The notes under the pieces were generated by a model. It ran no database searches, was not told the DNA's origin, and was given only the letters and a program-made list of their open reading frames with translations. A DNA stretch of 64,000 nt, taken from Sphingobacterium mizutaii. Its GTDB lineage: Bacteria; Bacteroidota; Bacteroidia; Sphingobacteriales; Sphingobacteriaceae. The stretch is from the NCBI RefSeq assembly GCF_900187125.1, contig NZ_LT906468.1, positions 1,364,001-1,428,000 on the forward strand, written 5' to 3'. Both the position numbers and the translations under genes were made by a program. Shown here one piece after another: positions 1 to 9,410 of this stretch (positions are counted from its first letter, which is position 1; every line of letters starts with the position of its first letter).

Positions 1-2244
1 CGGACTTTTTAGAGGTTGGCTTTCGGCATTGAGCGAAACGAAGAACTTGCCTGGATTTTTATATTCTATGGCGGCGGTCAGGTAATGAGGTGGAACGCCA
101 GCCAGTTTTTTGCCTTCATAATCTCCCGCAGAGAAGAAAAAGTCACTGTAGGTGTACATCCCTTTCACCGAAATTTGATCCTTTGGATAGAGGACTCCTT
201 GGAAAGGAATTCCCATTGCTGCAAATTCTATCCCTTGATGTATCGTCTGGGGATAGTTCTTGGTTTGCTTCACACCCAGCACAAAATCCTTCACTTCCAG
301 CAGTTCATTCTTTACCCAAGAACGGTACAGGGATATATTCCAGCTGTAACGAGTGTTCTCATGCCTTGTGCCAATTTCTACAGTGGTAGAAGATTGTTTG
401 TCCAATTTGATAGCAAAGAACTCTTTCGGGCTGGTATTGATGTTGGCTGTTACCTTTGTGCCGACCAGTTCATCGAAGGTTGGAGGCTCGTAGCTTGTGC
501 TGACATTGCCAAAAAACTGGATATCCTTGTTCCGACCAGCATTGTAAATTGCGCCAATCCGTGGATTGACCGATCTGAACTGTTGGTCTAGCGATTGGCT
601 ATAGGAGTGGAAATAGCGATATTTGTGCGATGAATGGCTATACCAAGGGCGTAATTCGGGGTCTGGGAATACATCTTCGCTGTTCCGTTCGTTATTGACC
701 GCCTGAATGTTAGCAATCAGCTGGAAGCGTTCATTAAAACGATGTTGATATTCTGTGTAAAACGTGAGGTTTACTGCATTCAGCTTGTCCTTGCTGAACA
801 TGTAGGAGTCCAGTCCATTGACATTGATATGCCCTCTACGGTCGATATTGCCATGGCTTTCTAGGAAACCGACCATGAGTCGGCCTTTATCCATTCTATG
901 CTCAGCTTGAATGCTGATTCCCCCATCAGTTCCCGTTGATCTTTAGGTGGAAAGTACGATGGGAAATACAAAACGATCTTTGATAAGCTGATAATATGCG
1001 GATACAGTAATATCGGTATTCGCTGAAATGCGGAAGGCAGTTCGGTTGGCAATCCGTAATACTTCAGCTTCTCGTCCCGGCTTGTCGCGTTCGATATTGG
1101 GGCCCATATAATAGGGCAAGGCTATTCCCTTGTTGATTTGGGCAGGATCTTCCAAGAGCATTTGCATGGTCAGAGGACCCGGCACATCGAATTTGATATA
1201 TGAATAATTAAGGTAAAGACGACTGTCTATATTGTTGGAAAAACGATGGCCGAAATTGCCGGCAACATTCATCTTTCTATTGTTATTGTGCTGACGAAAA
1301 CCATCTTGATGGCTCCCAGAGACTGAAAGGAAGGCATCTGACTTTCCCCAATGCTTGCCTGCCATCAAATTGCCCTGCGTATATCCGAAAGATCCGCCTT
1401 CGACTTTTCCTTGTAATCCTTTAGTAAATCGACCGATATGGGAATTGAAATTGACAGCACCACCAAGCGTTGCTGCTCCATAGCGGAGGGCATTGGCGCC
1501 TTTGAAAGTCTCGATCGATTCGGTAATAGCTGGATCCATTACACCGATGATAAAGGAGCCATCAGCGAAATTAATGGGGATGCCATCCTGTAAAAGATAT
1601 ACACCCCGGCGTTGGGGATTGCTTTGGATACCCGACCCCCGTATGCTCAAGCGAGGTTGGTCATTTGCTCCAAAAAACTCTTGTATGACCACTCCTGGCT
1701 CATATTTCAAAGCATCCTTAATGGTTTCCAGACGCTGAACCTCTGGAGTCATCACTGCCACCGAAGTTCCCCCTGCAATCTGCTTATGTTCCAGTTTGAT
1801 GGTTTTGAGAGATGGGGCAGCGGATAATACTTTCTGTCCCTTAATGTCTACCTCTTGGATCTCTATCCGTTTTTCTTTCAAATAGATGTCGTAAGAATGC
1901 TTGTTACTTTCATTTCCAGCTATTCTAAAGATCCCTTCAAAAGATTGGTAGGATTGATGGCTAAAAACAAGGGTATGGCTTCCTTCGGGCAGGCTAAGTT
2001 TGAAGGATCCGTTGGCATCTGTTTTGGTCGAGATTTTATGGTCAGCTTTTAAACAAATACTTACGTTAGGAATGGGTTCTTTTTCATTGGTCAGTACTTT
2101 TCCTTCGATCAAGAATTGCTGTTGAGAGATGGATATGTTTCCATAAACTATTTGACATATTGTGTTCATCATTACCAATAGAAAGCAGTACCTAAAAATT
2201 CCTAGCATATAAAATATTCCGACTCGTATCTTGATAATCTTCAT
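1..2244 (-). pseudogene. TonB-dependent siderophore-type receptor, interrupted by in-frame stop, 3' end outside window
   Basis: Outer-membrane TonB-dependent receptor, probably for a ferric chelate. The first 433 codons give a hydrophobic N-terminus (about 10-35), a carboxypeptidase-like regulatory domain (about 45-120), a TonB plug (about 165-275, with SIRGSGIQ and ALRYGAATLGGAVNF) and the first barrel strands. A TAA at 943-945 then stops translation. Reading on in the same frame from 942 to 1 gives 314 further sense codons without another stop, and these look like ordinary receptor barrel (for example VNPRIGAIYNAGR and EIGTRHENTRYSWN). The lesion is therefore one nonsense codon and not a frameshift. 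A product truncated this early in the barrel should not work. The divergent AraC regulator and the operator between them fit an iron-uptake pair. The true C-terminus lies outside the window. A base-call error would make it an intact gene. Confidence 0.85.
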
Positions 2245-2310
2245 TCAATTGTAATAAGCAAGCGAATGAGTGATGTTATTTAGATTTATACTAAATAAAA
2301 ATTATCTTTA

Positions 2311-2318
2311 CAAAGATA
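2311..2318 (-). promoter_or_regulatory. -7 element of the TonB receptor promoter
   Basis: Reads TATCTTTG on the minus strand, an exact match to the Bacteroidota TAnnTTTG element. It lies 66 nt before the receptor start codon. No TTTG is seen at the -33 position. The tandem operator ends 19 nt upstream, which fits an activator-dependent promoter. Confidence 0.55.
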
Positions 2319-2337
2319 TCTAAAGTGAGATTTTTCG

Positions 2338-2379
2338 AGTGCCCAAAATGGAAGTAATAGTGCCCAAAATAGAAGTATT
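2338..2379. promoter_or_regulatory. Tandem 21-bp direct repeat, probable AraC-regulator operator
   Basis: Two head-to-tail copies of a 21-bp unit (2338-2358 and 2359-2379) share AGTGCCCAAAAT and GAAGTA and differ at 2 of 21 bases. A 21-bp period puts both copies on one face of the helix, as expected for the two half-sites of an AraC dimer. The array lies between the receptor and araC start codons, next to the receptor -7 element. Confidence 0.6.
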
Positions 2380-2397
2380 TAGTAACCGCGATTGCAG

Positions 2398-3408
2398 ATG
2401 GAATTGATATGGACGAATCGGAAAGGAGCTGAAGAAGCCAGCATCGTTGTTCCTGATGTTTATGACCTAGGGTCTGAGCTGAAAGAACTGCTATTGGGCA
2501 ATGAGGAGCTTTCAGACGGCCTATTTAGGCTCTTCCATACGGATGGACTGATTCTTATAGATGTCCATTCCCATCTTTCTCAGCGGGCTACTGCAAACTT
2601 GTCTTTCAAGGATAATGTGTTGCTCATTGTTTTTCATCTTGAGGGCGATGTAAGGATCATGGATATGGGGAGCAGTCATGACTCTGGTCTAAAGTTACAA
2701 AGAGGGGAGCATAAATTCGAGATTTTTAATGCCAATAATTTAAAGATAATTTATGAACCTGCATTAATGCTCAATTCCTTTATCGTCGTTCTTTCTCCGG
2801 AGTTCAGCCATCGCATTATCCCTCATAACTACAGCAATCAAGATGGTCTGATTAAGGCGGTCAAGGAGGGGGAGAGAATTAGTTTGCCTTTAGATTTTGC
2901 GCCATTGAGCCTGGATATGAAACAGATAATCGAGAAGGTTCGTAACTGTAGTCGAAAGGGTTCATTTCATCGTCTATGTCTCGAGATAAAGATTGCTGAA
3001 TTGCTGATGCTGCAATTGGAACAGCAAGCCAGTTTGCATTCAGAACAGTTGGCAAGACCGGCCATGCATGATGCGGATATTGAAAAAATAGAAGAAGCGA
3101 AAAACATTTTGGAGGATCAATATACCCAACCACCAACCATAAAGGATCTGGCAGGGATGGTTGGTCTAAACGAAACAAAGCTCAAGACCAATTTTAAGAA
3201 GACCTTTAACAGTACCATCCATGCCTATACGCAACGGATTAGAATGCAAAAGGCACATGAGCTTCTTACCCAAAAGAATTTATTGTTGAAGGAAATTGCC
3301 ATGCAAGTTGGCTATCAAAAGCCCTCTAATTTTACCAATGCCTATAAGGATTTTTTTGGAATACATCCGGGTGATGTTGCCAGAAATAGGAAGAAAAGGG
3401 AATATTAA
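2398..3408 (+). CDS. AraC-family transcriptional regulator (PchR-like)
   Basis: A 336-aa DNA-binding regulator. The C-terminal 100 residues form the AraC double helix-turn-helix: the first HTH covers PPTIKDLAGMVGLNETKLKT, the second KEIAMQVGYQKPSNFTNAYK, and the family signature continues into FFGIHPGDVARNRKK. The N-terminal part (1-215) is a sensor region without a recognisable enzyme fold, as in PchR/YbtA-type regulators that sense ferric siderophores. I chose ATG 2398; a TTG two codons earlier is possible. It is divergent from a TonB receptor, and the 21-bp tandem repeat just upstream is its likely binding site. It may also autoregulate, because the operator ends only 18 nt before its start codon. 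The ligand is unknown. The partner receptor is broken, so its target pathway may be lost. Confidence 0.85.
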   Translation: MELIWTNRKGAEEASIVVPDVYDLGSELKELLLGNEELSDGLFRLFHTDGLILIDVHSHLSQRATANLSFKDNVLLIVFHLEGDVRIMDMGSSHDSGLKLQRGEHKFEIFNANNLKIIYEPALMLNSFIVVLSPEFSHRIIPHNYSNQDGLIKAVKEGERISLPLDFAPLSLDMKQIIEKVRNCSRKGSFHRLCLEIKIAELLMLQLEQQASLHSEQLARPAMHDADIEKIEEAKNILEDQYTQPPTIKDLAGMVGLNETKLKTNFKKTFNSTIHAYTQRIRMQKAHELLTQKNLLLKEIAMQVGYQKPSNFTNAYKDFFGIHPGDVARNRKKREY

Positions 3409-3619
3409 TGATTACCTGTTTTCTTATAGAAAACATAACATTGGCTTTTGTTTTTCTTTTGGATTAAAATTTTAAATTGCAACTCAAGCAAGGGGTATGC
3501 AAGAAATCTAGGTGCTCTAATCGTTATTTAGAACTAGGTCCTTGTAAACGATCCTGTTTGTCGGTTGTTCTTTGAAATTGTCGAAATTTCGCATTTATTG
3601 CTGCTGAATGCGAAAGTTT

Positions 3620-3847
3620 AGTCTTCGTTACTTTTGGAGCCCAAAAGTAACTAAACCGACGAAGGAGCTCAGGGATACCAATTCTCATTGTTACTTTTGG
3701 AGCCCAAAAGTAACCAAAAACCTTTGGCTCATTTAAGGTGGCTCTTCGCACATTCCCACACACATGGATAGAATGCCTTGTTGTCGGGAATATCTTCCTT
3801 CAAAATTCTCCCTTTAGATGGAGAATTTTTTGAAAGCATTCCAAGGC
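3620..3847. repeat. Dispersed intergenic hairpin element, copy 1
   Basis: Noncoding and largely palindromic. It has two copies of a short palindrome (TTACTTTTGG and its complement around AGCC), then an outer inverted repeat of 14 bp (3764-3777 pairing with 3870-3883, inside the first tandem unit) around an inner hairpin (3801-3811 with 3820-3830). A second copy lies at 20291-20690 with the same outer sequence but a different inner stem. No protein is encoded. Confidence 0.75.
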
Positions 3848-4644
3848 CAATCCCATCGCACAAGTCGACGGCATTCTATCCATCTCTCCGCCACTGGAAA
3901 TGAGCCGGGGGCTAAAGGACTTCCTGCGGAAGGGAAATGTTCCTTAACTAACTTACAATGCAGAATCCTAGCAAGAAAAGAACCCTAGAGGGGTTCAATT
4001 ATTTTAGCAATCCCATCGCACAAGTCGACGGCATTCTTTCCATTTGTCCGCCAAGGAAATGAGCCGGGGCTAAAGGACTTCCTGCGGAAGGATGAATGTT
4101 CCTTGATCCACTAACAATGCAGAATCCTAGCAAGAACAGAACCCTAGAGGGGTTCCATTATTTTAGCAATCCCATCGCACAAGTCGACGACATTCTATCC
4201 ATCTCTCCGCCAAGGAAATGAGCCGGGGGCTAAAGGGCTTCCTGCGGAAGGGAAATGTTCCTTGACTCACTAACAATGCAGAATCCTAGCAAGAAAAGAA
4301 CCCTAGAAGGGTTCCATTATTTTAGCAATCCCGTCGCACGGGTCAACGGCATTCTTTCCATTTTTCCGCCAAGGAAATGAGCCGGGGGCTAAAGGACTTC
4401 CTTCGGAAGGGTGAATGTTCCTTGACTCACTAACAATGCAGAATCCTAGCAAGAAAAGAACCCTAGAAGGGTTCCATTATTTTAGCAATCCAATCGCACA
4501 AGTCGACGACATTCTATCCATCTCTCCGCCAAGGAAATGAGCCGGGGCTAAAGGACTTCCTGCGGAAGGATGAATGTTCCTTGACCCACTAACAATGCAG
4601 AATCCTAGCAAGAACAGAACCCTAGAGGGGTTCAATTATTTTAG
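3848..4644. repeat. Five tandem copies of a 159/160-bp noncoding unit
   Basis: Units start at 3848, 4008, 4167, 4326 and 4486 and are very similar to one another. Each holds AATCCCATCGCAC or a close variant, GGCATTC or GACATTC, CCGCCAAGGAAATGAGCCGG, a CTTCC-GGAAG mini-hairpin, GCAGAATCCTAGCAAGAA, and a GAACCC-GGGTTC mini-hairpin. The first unit is also the right half of the dispersed hairpin element. No open reading frame runs through the array. Confidence 0.9.
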
Positions 4645-4777
4645 CTAGCATGACACGTTAGCCTGGAATTAATGCTAAAAAGATGTTCGAAATACCAAAA
4701 GAGGGTAGTTTTAATTGTATGTGGTTTTTCTGATAAGAAATACAAAATATTTTAGCTGCTTTTTCTATTTTTAAATT

Positions 4778-5137
4778 ATGAAACCATGGTTGCTAGCTAT
4801 TCTATTTATTTTCATTTCTTGCCAAACTAATTATGTTGGGAAGAAAGAACCAAGATCTTTATACATAAATACAACCATTCCAGCTAAGAGCTCTTTGGAG
4901 ATTTCAACTGAGGATAACAAATCATTTTCGATCGATGCGCAAAACATCTCGAGCGATCCAATTATTGTGTCAATAGCTACAATAGATACTGCAATGACAA
5001 AAAATAGCAAATACTCATTTAATGTTGGAGATAATGGAATTGTATTATTAAAAAATTCTTCAAATCAGGAAGCTGCAATAAAAGTTAGGATCTATAATCA
5101 TTCTTCAAAAGTACAGCAGAAAACTAGTGCTTTGTAA
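4778..5137 (+). CDS. Small putative lipoprotein, unknown function
   Basis: A 119-aa protein not assigned to a known family. It starts with a short lipoprotein signal (MKPWLLAILFIFISC), giving a predicted lipidated Cys15. The rest is polar and beta-rich, with many Ser, Asn and Lys, and shows no catalytic motif. It follows the tandem repeat array after about 130 nt and lies about 110 nt before another small membrane protein. It is probably anchored in the inner or outer membrane facing the periplasm. The ORF is AT-rich, like other small envelope genes here, and is probably real because of the clean lipobox. Confidence 0.6.
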   Translation: MKPWLLAILFIFISCQTNYVGKKEPRSLYINTTIPAKSSLEISTEDNKSFSIDAQNISSDPIIVSIATIDTAMTKNSKYSFNVGDNGIVLLKNSSNQEAAIKVRIYNHSSKVQQKTSAL

Positions 5138-5249
5138 TGGAATCTGATGCAGATTGTTGTGTATAGGTATAGTTTTTTTCTTTAAATCAACAAGCAGGAT
5201 CAGGTTTCGAAGAGTTCAAGTACAAATATTTATCACATATATCTACCTA

Positions 5250-5501
5250 ATGACAAAAAATAAAAAACTACAGGAACTAAGCCTAGAAGAACTTTATTTA
5301 GAGAAAAAGAAACGCAAAGGGATGCTAACAGTGCTTGGAATTACCATGCTAATCGTATGTTTCGCACTTGTGGTTCTTGCTGTGAAAAGTGGAAATTACG
5401 CACTCATTGCAGTTGCCTGCGGTAGTTTCATTACTCTATTGCCAAGTTTCACCTACTTAAGTCAACTCGAAACTGAGATTAAAACCCGAGAGCAAAAGTA
5501 A
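5250..5501 (+). CDS. Small two-helix membrane protein
   Basis: An 83-aa protein with a charged N-terminus (LEELYLEKKKRKG), two hydrophobic helices (about 26-45 and 49-68) and a charged C-terminus (LETEIKTREQK). It resembles short Sphingobacteriaceae membrane proteins that databases often label redox-active disulfide protein 2, although it has no CxxC pair. I chose ATG 5250, because an upstream in-frame start at 5154 would add a poorly coding extension. Function is unknown. Confidence 0.55.
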   Translation: MTKNKKLQELSLEELYLEKKKRKGMLTVLGITMLIVCFALVVLAVKSGNYALIAVACGSFITLLPSFTYLSQLETEIKTREQK

Positions 5502-5561
5502 TCTAACTGTCTGCCATCAGTAAGTGCTTAGGAACTGATAGATAGGCATAAAATGAAAAGA

Positions 5562-5580
5562 GCTGCCCATTACAGGCAGC
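5562..5580 (-). terminator. Terminator of the RND efflux operon
   Basis: GCTGCC (5562-5567) pairs with GGCAGC (5575-5580). On the minus strand the stem is followed by a T-rich stretch (TCTTTTCATTTT). It lies 25 nt beyond the last gene of the operon. Confidence 0.65.
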
Positions 5581-5605
5581 CCTTCCTTATTAAACTCATA
5601 GGTAA

Positions 5606-5824
5606 TCAACATTTTTCTGTTCCGCAGCATTCTATTTCCGATTTTATCCCCAATGCCTTCAAGATGATATTCAGCAGGCACCATTGGGTAATGGAAAATT
5701 GCAATAGGTTTGCACCTACAAATACGGCGAGCCATATCCAATTGATATTGATAAAATAGGCTCCTAAGCTGGATATTAAAACCATCGCACCAGCGATCAT
5801 TTTAATGTAGCGTTCTCTAGTCAT
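5606..5824 (-). CDS. DUF2892 (YgaP-like transmembrane) protein
   Basis: A 72-aa membrane protein with two hydrophobic helices (about 8-26 and 28-50) and a Cys-containing C-terminus ending IECCGTEKC. This matches the DUF2892 domain, which in E. coli YgaP is fused to a rhodanese and in many bacteria travels with sulfur-handling genes. It is the last gene of the RND efflux operon, 17 nt after the PII-like gene. The vicinal CC and terminal C are free thiols that could take part in sulfur chemistry; that is inference. Its presence is one of two clues that the pump has a sulfur-related role. The other is the shared promoter motif. Confidence 0.75.
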   Translation of the reverse strand: MTRERYIKMIAGAMVLISSLGAYFININWIWLAVFVGANLLQFSITQWCLLNIILKALGIKSEIECCGTEKC

Positions 5825-5841
5825 ACTTGATATTTATCTGG

Positions 5842-6147
5842 TTAATTTGATTTTTCAATAGAACTGATGGCGATATGCACTTTCGAGTGCAGGTCCATCG
5901 TCCGGTTTAACTCTTCCACTGCGGTGAAAATCTGGTCAGACTGTTCATCCTGCACAAAGGCAAAGAATAGCAAGGATTCGGTCTTGTTCATTTCTGAAGC
6001 AAACCAATTATCCTTCACGGCATCCTTTGTGCTATCCCTATAGCCCGTTACGGCGCTATAGGAATAGGTGATCACATTATTTTCTGCCAGCAAATTTTTG
6101 ACGCTGTATTGGTAGCTATTTGCAGCTGTAATGATTAATAGTTTCAT
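5842..6147 (-). CDS. PII-like (DUF3240-like) small protein of the RND operon
   Basis: A 101-aa soluble protein. The pattern MKLLIITAAN (strand), helix, ITYSYSAVTGYRD (strand and loop), LLFFAFVQDEQ (strand), helix, KVHIAISSIEKS (strand) follows the ferredoxin-like fold of PII/DUF3240 proteins. DUF3240 members often sit beside CzcA-type RND pumps. It lies 18 nt after the permease gene, so it is probably co-translated and may sense the substrate or tune the pump on the cytoplasmic side. The sequence match is weak and the assignment rests on fold pattern and context. Confidence 0.5.
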   Translation of the reverse strand: MKLLIITAANSYQYSVKNLLAENNVITYSYSAVTGYRDSTKDAVKDNWFASEMNKTESLLFFAFVQDEQSDQIFTAVEELNRTMDLHSKVHIAISSIEKSN

Positions 6148-6165
6148 AATAGTAGATCTTAAAAA

Positions 6166-9100
6166 TTAATCCTTATTGTTTGCCCATTTTTTGCGTTCCA
6201 CGATATAGTATACCAATGGCACGACGAACAAGGTCAAGATCGTAGATACGATGGCACCACCCACCAGAGAGATGGCTAGACCTTGGAAAATAGGGTCGAA
6301 AAGAATAACCGATGCACCGAGAACCACCGCTCCAGTCGTCAAAAGGATAGGCGTGGTCCGGACAGCACCAGCATCAATGATGGCCTGTTTCAATGGAATT
6401 CCATCCTTCAGCCTGATCTCGATAAAGTCGATCAGCAACACGGAGTTCCTCACCATAACTCCAGCCAGGGCAATCATCCCAATGAATGAAGTAGCCGTGA
6501 AGAAGGCCCCCAACAGCCAGTGGCCGAGTACAATTCCGATCAGTGATAATGGGATTGCCACCATCATGACAATCGGTGTTTTGAAATCTTGGAACCAGCC
6601 TACGATCAGCATGTAGATAATGATGATCACGACCATAAAGGCAATTCCTAAGTCACGGAACACTTCTAGGGTAATTTGCCATTCCCCATCCCACTTAACT
6701 GTGAAATTGCTGGTTTCCTTAGGTTGACCCATGTATAGGTCGGAGATTTCATATCCTGTAGGCAATTTCATTTGCTTCAGGGTTTCCTCCATTCCCAAGA
6801 TGGCATAAGCAGGACTTTCCAGATCACCAGCCATATCCGCAAGGACATAAACAACGCGCTGCTGATCCTTTCTACTGATGGATTTTCTCAGGGTATCTTG
6901 TTTTACCTGTACGATATCACGAACAGGGACCATGTTGCCTTGCTGACCTTTGATCTTCAGGTTCTGGATATCGTCAATATTCGTTTTGTCCTTATCGTCT
7001 AAGGCCATCACGATGCCCACTGGATTCACCGACTTTTCATCGTAAAGATTAGAAATAGGGTATTCACGCAAGAGATAAGTCAGGTTGCCAACCACTTGTT
7101 GTGGAGCAATACCATTCAACATGGCTTTTTCCTTGTCTACTTCCAATTTATATTCGGTCTGCACATCTTCAACTCCCCAGTCCACATCGACCACATCATT
7201 GGTCTTTTTCAGGATTTCCTTGACTTGATAAGCCACCTTGATCTGCTCCTGATAGTCAGGACCATAAACTTCCGCAACAATGGTCGATAATACTGGAGGG
7301 CCAGGAGGAACTTCAACAATCTTCACATTGGCATGATGCTTTTGAGCAATGGCCTGAATCGCTGGTCTAATACGCTTTGCAATAGCATGGCTCTGCTCAT
7401 CACGATCCGTTTTGTCCAACAGATTCACTTGGATGTCTGCCATGTTACTTCCACCACGCAGGTCATAGTGACGAACCAAACCATTGAAGGTAATCGGAGC
7501 CGATGTTCCTATATAATTCTGATAGTTTACAACCTCAGGCACAGTCGTTAAATATTGAGAAATTTCCTTGGCTACGGCCGATGTTCTTTCTAAGGTCGTG
7601 CCTTCCGGCATATCGATCACCACCTGGAATTCATTTTTGTTGTCAAACGGAAGCATCTTTACGGCAACCGATTTTGTAAAGAACATACCCACCGATCCAA
7701 ATAGAAGAACCACAGTCAGCCCTAGAACCAACCAACGTTTCTTGGAGTTGTCGAGTAAGGGTTTTTCAAACTTGTTATAGATCTTATAAATCCAACTGGT
7801 CTGGTGTCCCTGTTCCTCTTTTTCATGTTGTTTCTCTTTTTCATTCAATAAATGGTAGCCTAGGTAAGGCGTAATGGTCAATGCAACAAATAGGGAAAGT
7901 AACATGGCAATGGATGCACCAATTGGCATAGGGCTCATATAAGGGCCCATCATTCCTGAAACGAAGGCCATCGGTAGAATAGCCGCAATAACAGTGAAAG
8001 TTGCCAAGATGGTCGGGTTACCTACTTCATTGATCGCATAAATAGCGGCATCCTTGAATGGCAGTTTGCGCATCTTGAAATGCCTGTGCATATTCTCTGC
8101 AATGATAATACTATCATCCACCACGATACCTACGACAAAGACCAGAGCGAATAAGGTAATCCGGTTCAAGGTGTAGCCCAGCATATAATAGCTAAAGAGT
8201 GTCAGAGCAAAGGTCAGCGGTACAGAAAGGAACACAACCAATCCACCACGCCAGCCCATAGCCAGCATTACCAATGCCGTAACTGCTACAATGGCCACTC
8301 CAAGGTGGAACAGCAATTCATTTACTTTATGTGAAGCTGTTTCCCCATAGTTCCTGGTTACTTCTACTTTTACATCCTTAGGGATCAAGTTGTCCTGTAA
8401 TTTCTCTACACGTTTCAAGATCTGCTCCGAAATCTGCATCGCATCCGCGCCTTGCACTTTCGCAATGGAAAGGGTGACAGCAGGGTATTCCGATGGATTG
8501 CTTTCGAAGTTCTCATTGTTCTTGCTGTATCCAAAAGACACATAGCTTTTGGCTGTTCCAGCAGCATCATTGATCTGTGCGACCTGTTTTAGGTAAACTG
8601 GCATCTGTTGGTGCACACCAACCACCAAGTTTTCCATATCTTCTTTGCTTGCCAAGAATTGACCAGTTGTCAATAAAAACTCTTGATCGTGCTGAACAAA
8701 GCTACCTGACTGCATGCTGCCATTATTGGCTTGGATCATCTGCATGATACTCAAGGCATCAACACCATTCTCAGCCATCTTATCTTTATCCAAGACCACT
8801 TTCAATTCGCGACTACGGCCACCAATTTCTTTAATGGTCGAGACATCCTTGATCTTTTTGATTTCTGAGGATACCTCTTCCGCCATCTGACGGATTTGGA
8901 AATCATCGTATCGATCGCTCCAAAGGGTCAGTGCCAACATTGGCACATCGTTTATCGACCTTGTTTTAACAACCGGAGGATACACACCCTGAGGGAATAT
9001 ATGCTGGTTTTTTATCAACTCATCATAGAGTTTTACATAGGAACGTTCAATATCTTCGCCCACATAAAATTGGACGATGATCATGGCCTGCCCGTTCATG

Positions 9101-9366
9101 GCAGTACTATGTAGGTGTTCCACACCTTTGATATTGGAAATGATTTTTTCCAAGGGTTCCAATACCCTTCTTTCAACTTCTTCCGGGCTTGCACCAGGGT
9201 AACCGACCATAATGTCGGCCATTGGGACGTTGATTTGAGGTTCTTCCTCTCTAGGGATCAACGAAGAACTATATACACCGATGATCATCAACCCAACCAT
9301 CAACAGTATGGATAGTTTGGAGTTCAAGAACATCGAGGCTATTTTACCTGATAAACCATTTTGCAT
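6166..9366 (-). CDS. RND efflux transporter permease subunit
   Basis: A 1066-aa inner-membrane proton antiporter of the AcrB/CzcA superfamily, of normal length. It has TM1 at about 13-32, a first periplasmic loop with the usual EEEPQINVP and YPGASPEEVE, a helix bundle at about 345-545 holding the proton-relay motif VVGIVVDDSIIIAEN in TM4, TM7 at about 555-575, a second porter loop, and a C-terminal bundle (about 870-1060) with SFIGMIALAGVMVRNSVLLI. It forms a tripartite pump with the adaptor and TolC encoded just upstream. The substrate cannot be read from sequence. It has the VDDS form of TM4, and I see no methionine ladder that would mark a copper pump. The operon promoter shares an operator with the sulfur cluster at 50-51 kb. 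Confidence 0.95.
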   Translation of the reverse strand: MQNGLSGKIASMFLNSKLSILLMVGLMIIGVYSSSLIPREEEPQINVPMADIMVGYPGASPEEVERRVLEPLEKIISNIKGVEHLHSTAMNGQAMIIVQFYVGEDIERSYVKLYDELIKNQHIFPQGVYPPVVKTRSINDVPMLALTLWSDRYDDFQIRQMAEEVSSEIKKIKDVSTIKEIGGRSRELKVVLDKDKMAENGVDALSIMQMIQANNGSMQSGSFVQHDQEFLLTTGQFLASKEDMENLVVGVHQQMPVYLKQVAQINDAAGTAKSYVSFGYSKNNENFESNPSEYPAVTLSIAKVQGADAMQISEQILKRVEKLQDNLIPKDVKVEVTRNYGETASHKVNELLFHLGVAIVAVTALVMLAMGWRGGLVVFLSVPLTFALTLFSYYMLGYTLNRITLFALVFVVGIVVDDSIIIAENMHRHFKMRKLPFKDAAIYAINEVGNPTILATFTVIAAILPMAFVSGMMGPYMSPMPIGASIAMLLSLFVALTITPYLGYHLLNEKEKQHEKEEQGHQTSWIYKIYNKFEKPLLDNSKKRWLVLGLTVVLLFGSVGMFFTKSVAVKMLPFDNKNEFQVVIDMPEGTTLERTSAVAKEISQYLTTVPEVVNYQNYIGTSAPITFNGLVRHYDLRGGSNMADIQVNLLDKTDRDEQSHAIAKRIRPAIQAIAQKHHANVKIVEVPPGPPVLSTIVAEVYGPDYQEQIKVAYQVKEILKKTNDVVDVDWGVEDVQTEYKLEVDKEKAMLNGIAPQQVVGNLTYLLREYPISNLYDEKSVNPVGIVMALDDKDKTNIDDIQNLKIKGQQGNMVPVRDIVQVKQDTLRKSISRKDQQRVVYVLADMAGDLESPAYAILGMEETLKQMKLPTGYEISDLYMGQPKETSNFTVKWDGEWQITLEVFRDLGIAFMVVIIIIYMLIVGWFQDFKTPIVMMVAIPLSLIGIVLGHWLLGAFFTATSFIGMIALAGVMVRNSVLLIDFIEIRLKDGIPLKQAIIDAGAVRTTPILLTTGAVVLGASVILFDPIFQGLAISLVGGAIVSTILTLFVVPLVYYIVERKKWANNKD

Positions 9367-9410
9367 TGCTCTGAATTTAAATTTTAAAGATTTTTACCTG
9401 TTCTGAAGGC

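Noticed and set aside
16-591. A 191-aa frame on the + strand
   Set aside because: It is the shadow of the minus-strand receptor frame and has no family features.
1-942. A frameshift as the cause of the split TonB receptor
   Set aside because: The sequence before and after 943-945 is in the same phase and reads through as receptor, so only a stop codon is needed.
3524-3763. A 79-aa frame in the hairpin element
   Set aside because: It is made of palindromic repeat sequence and repeats FGYFWAPKV, a translation of the repeat and not a protein.
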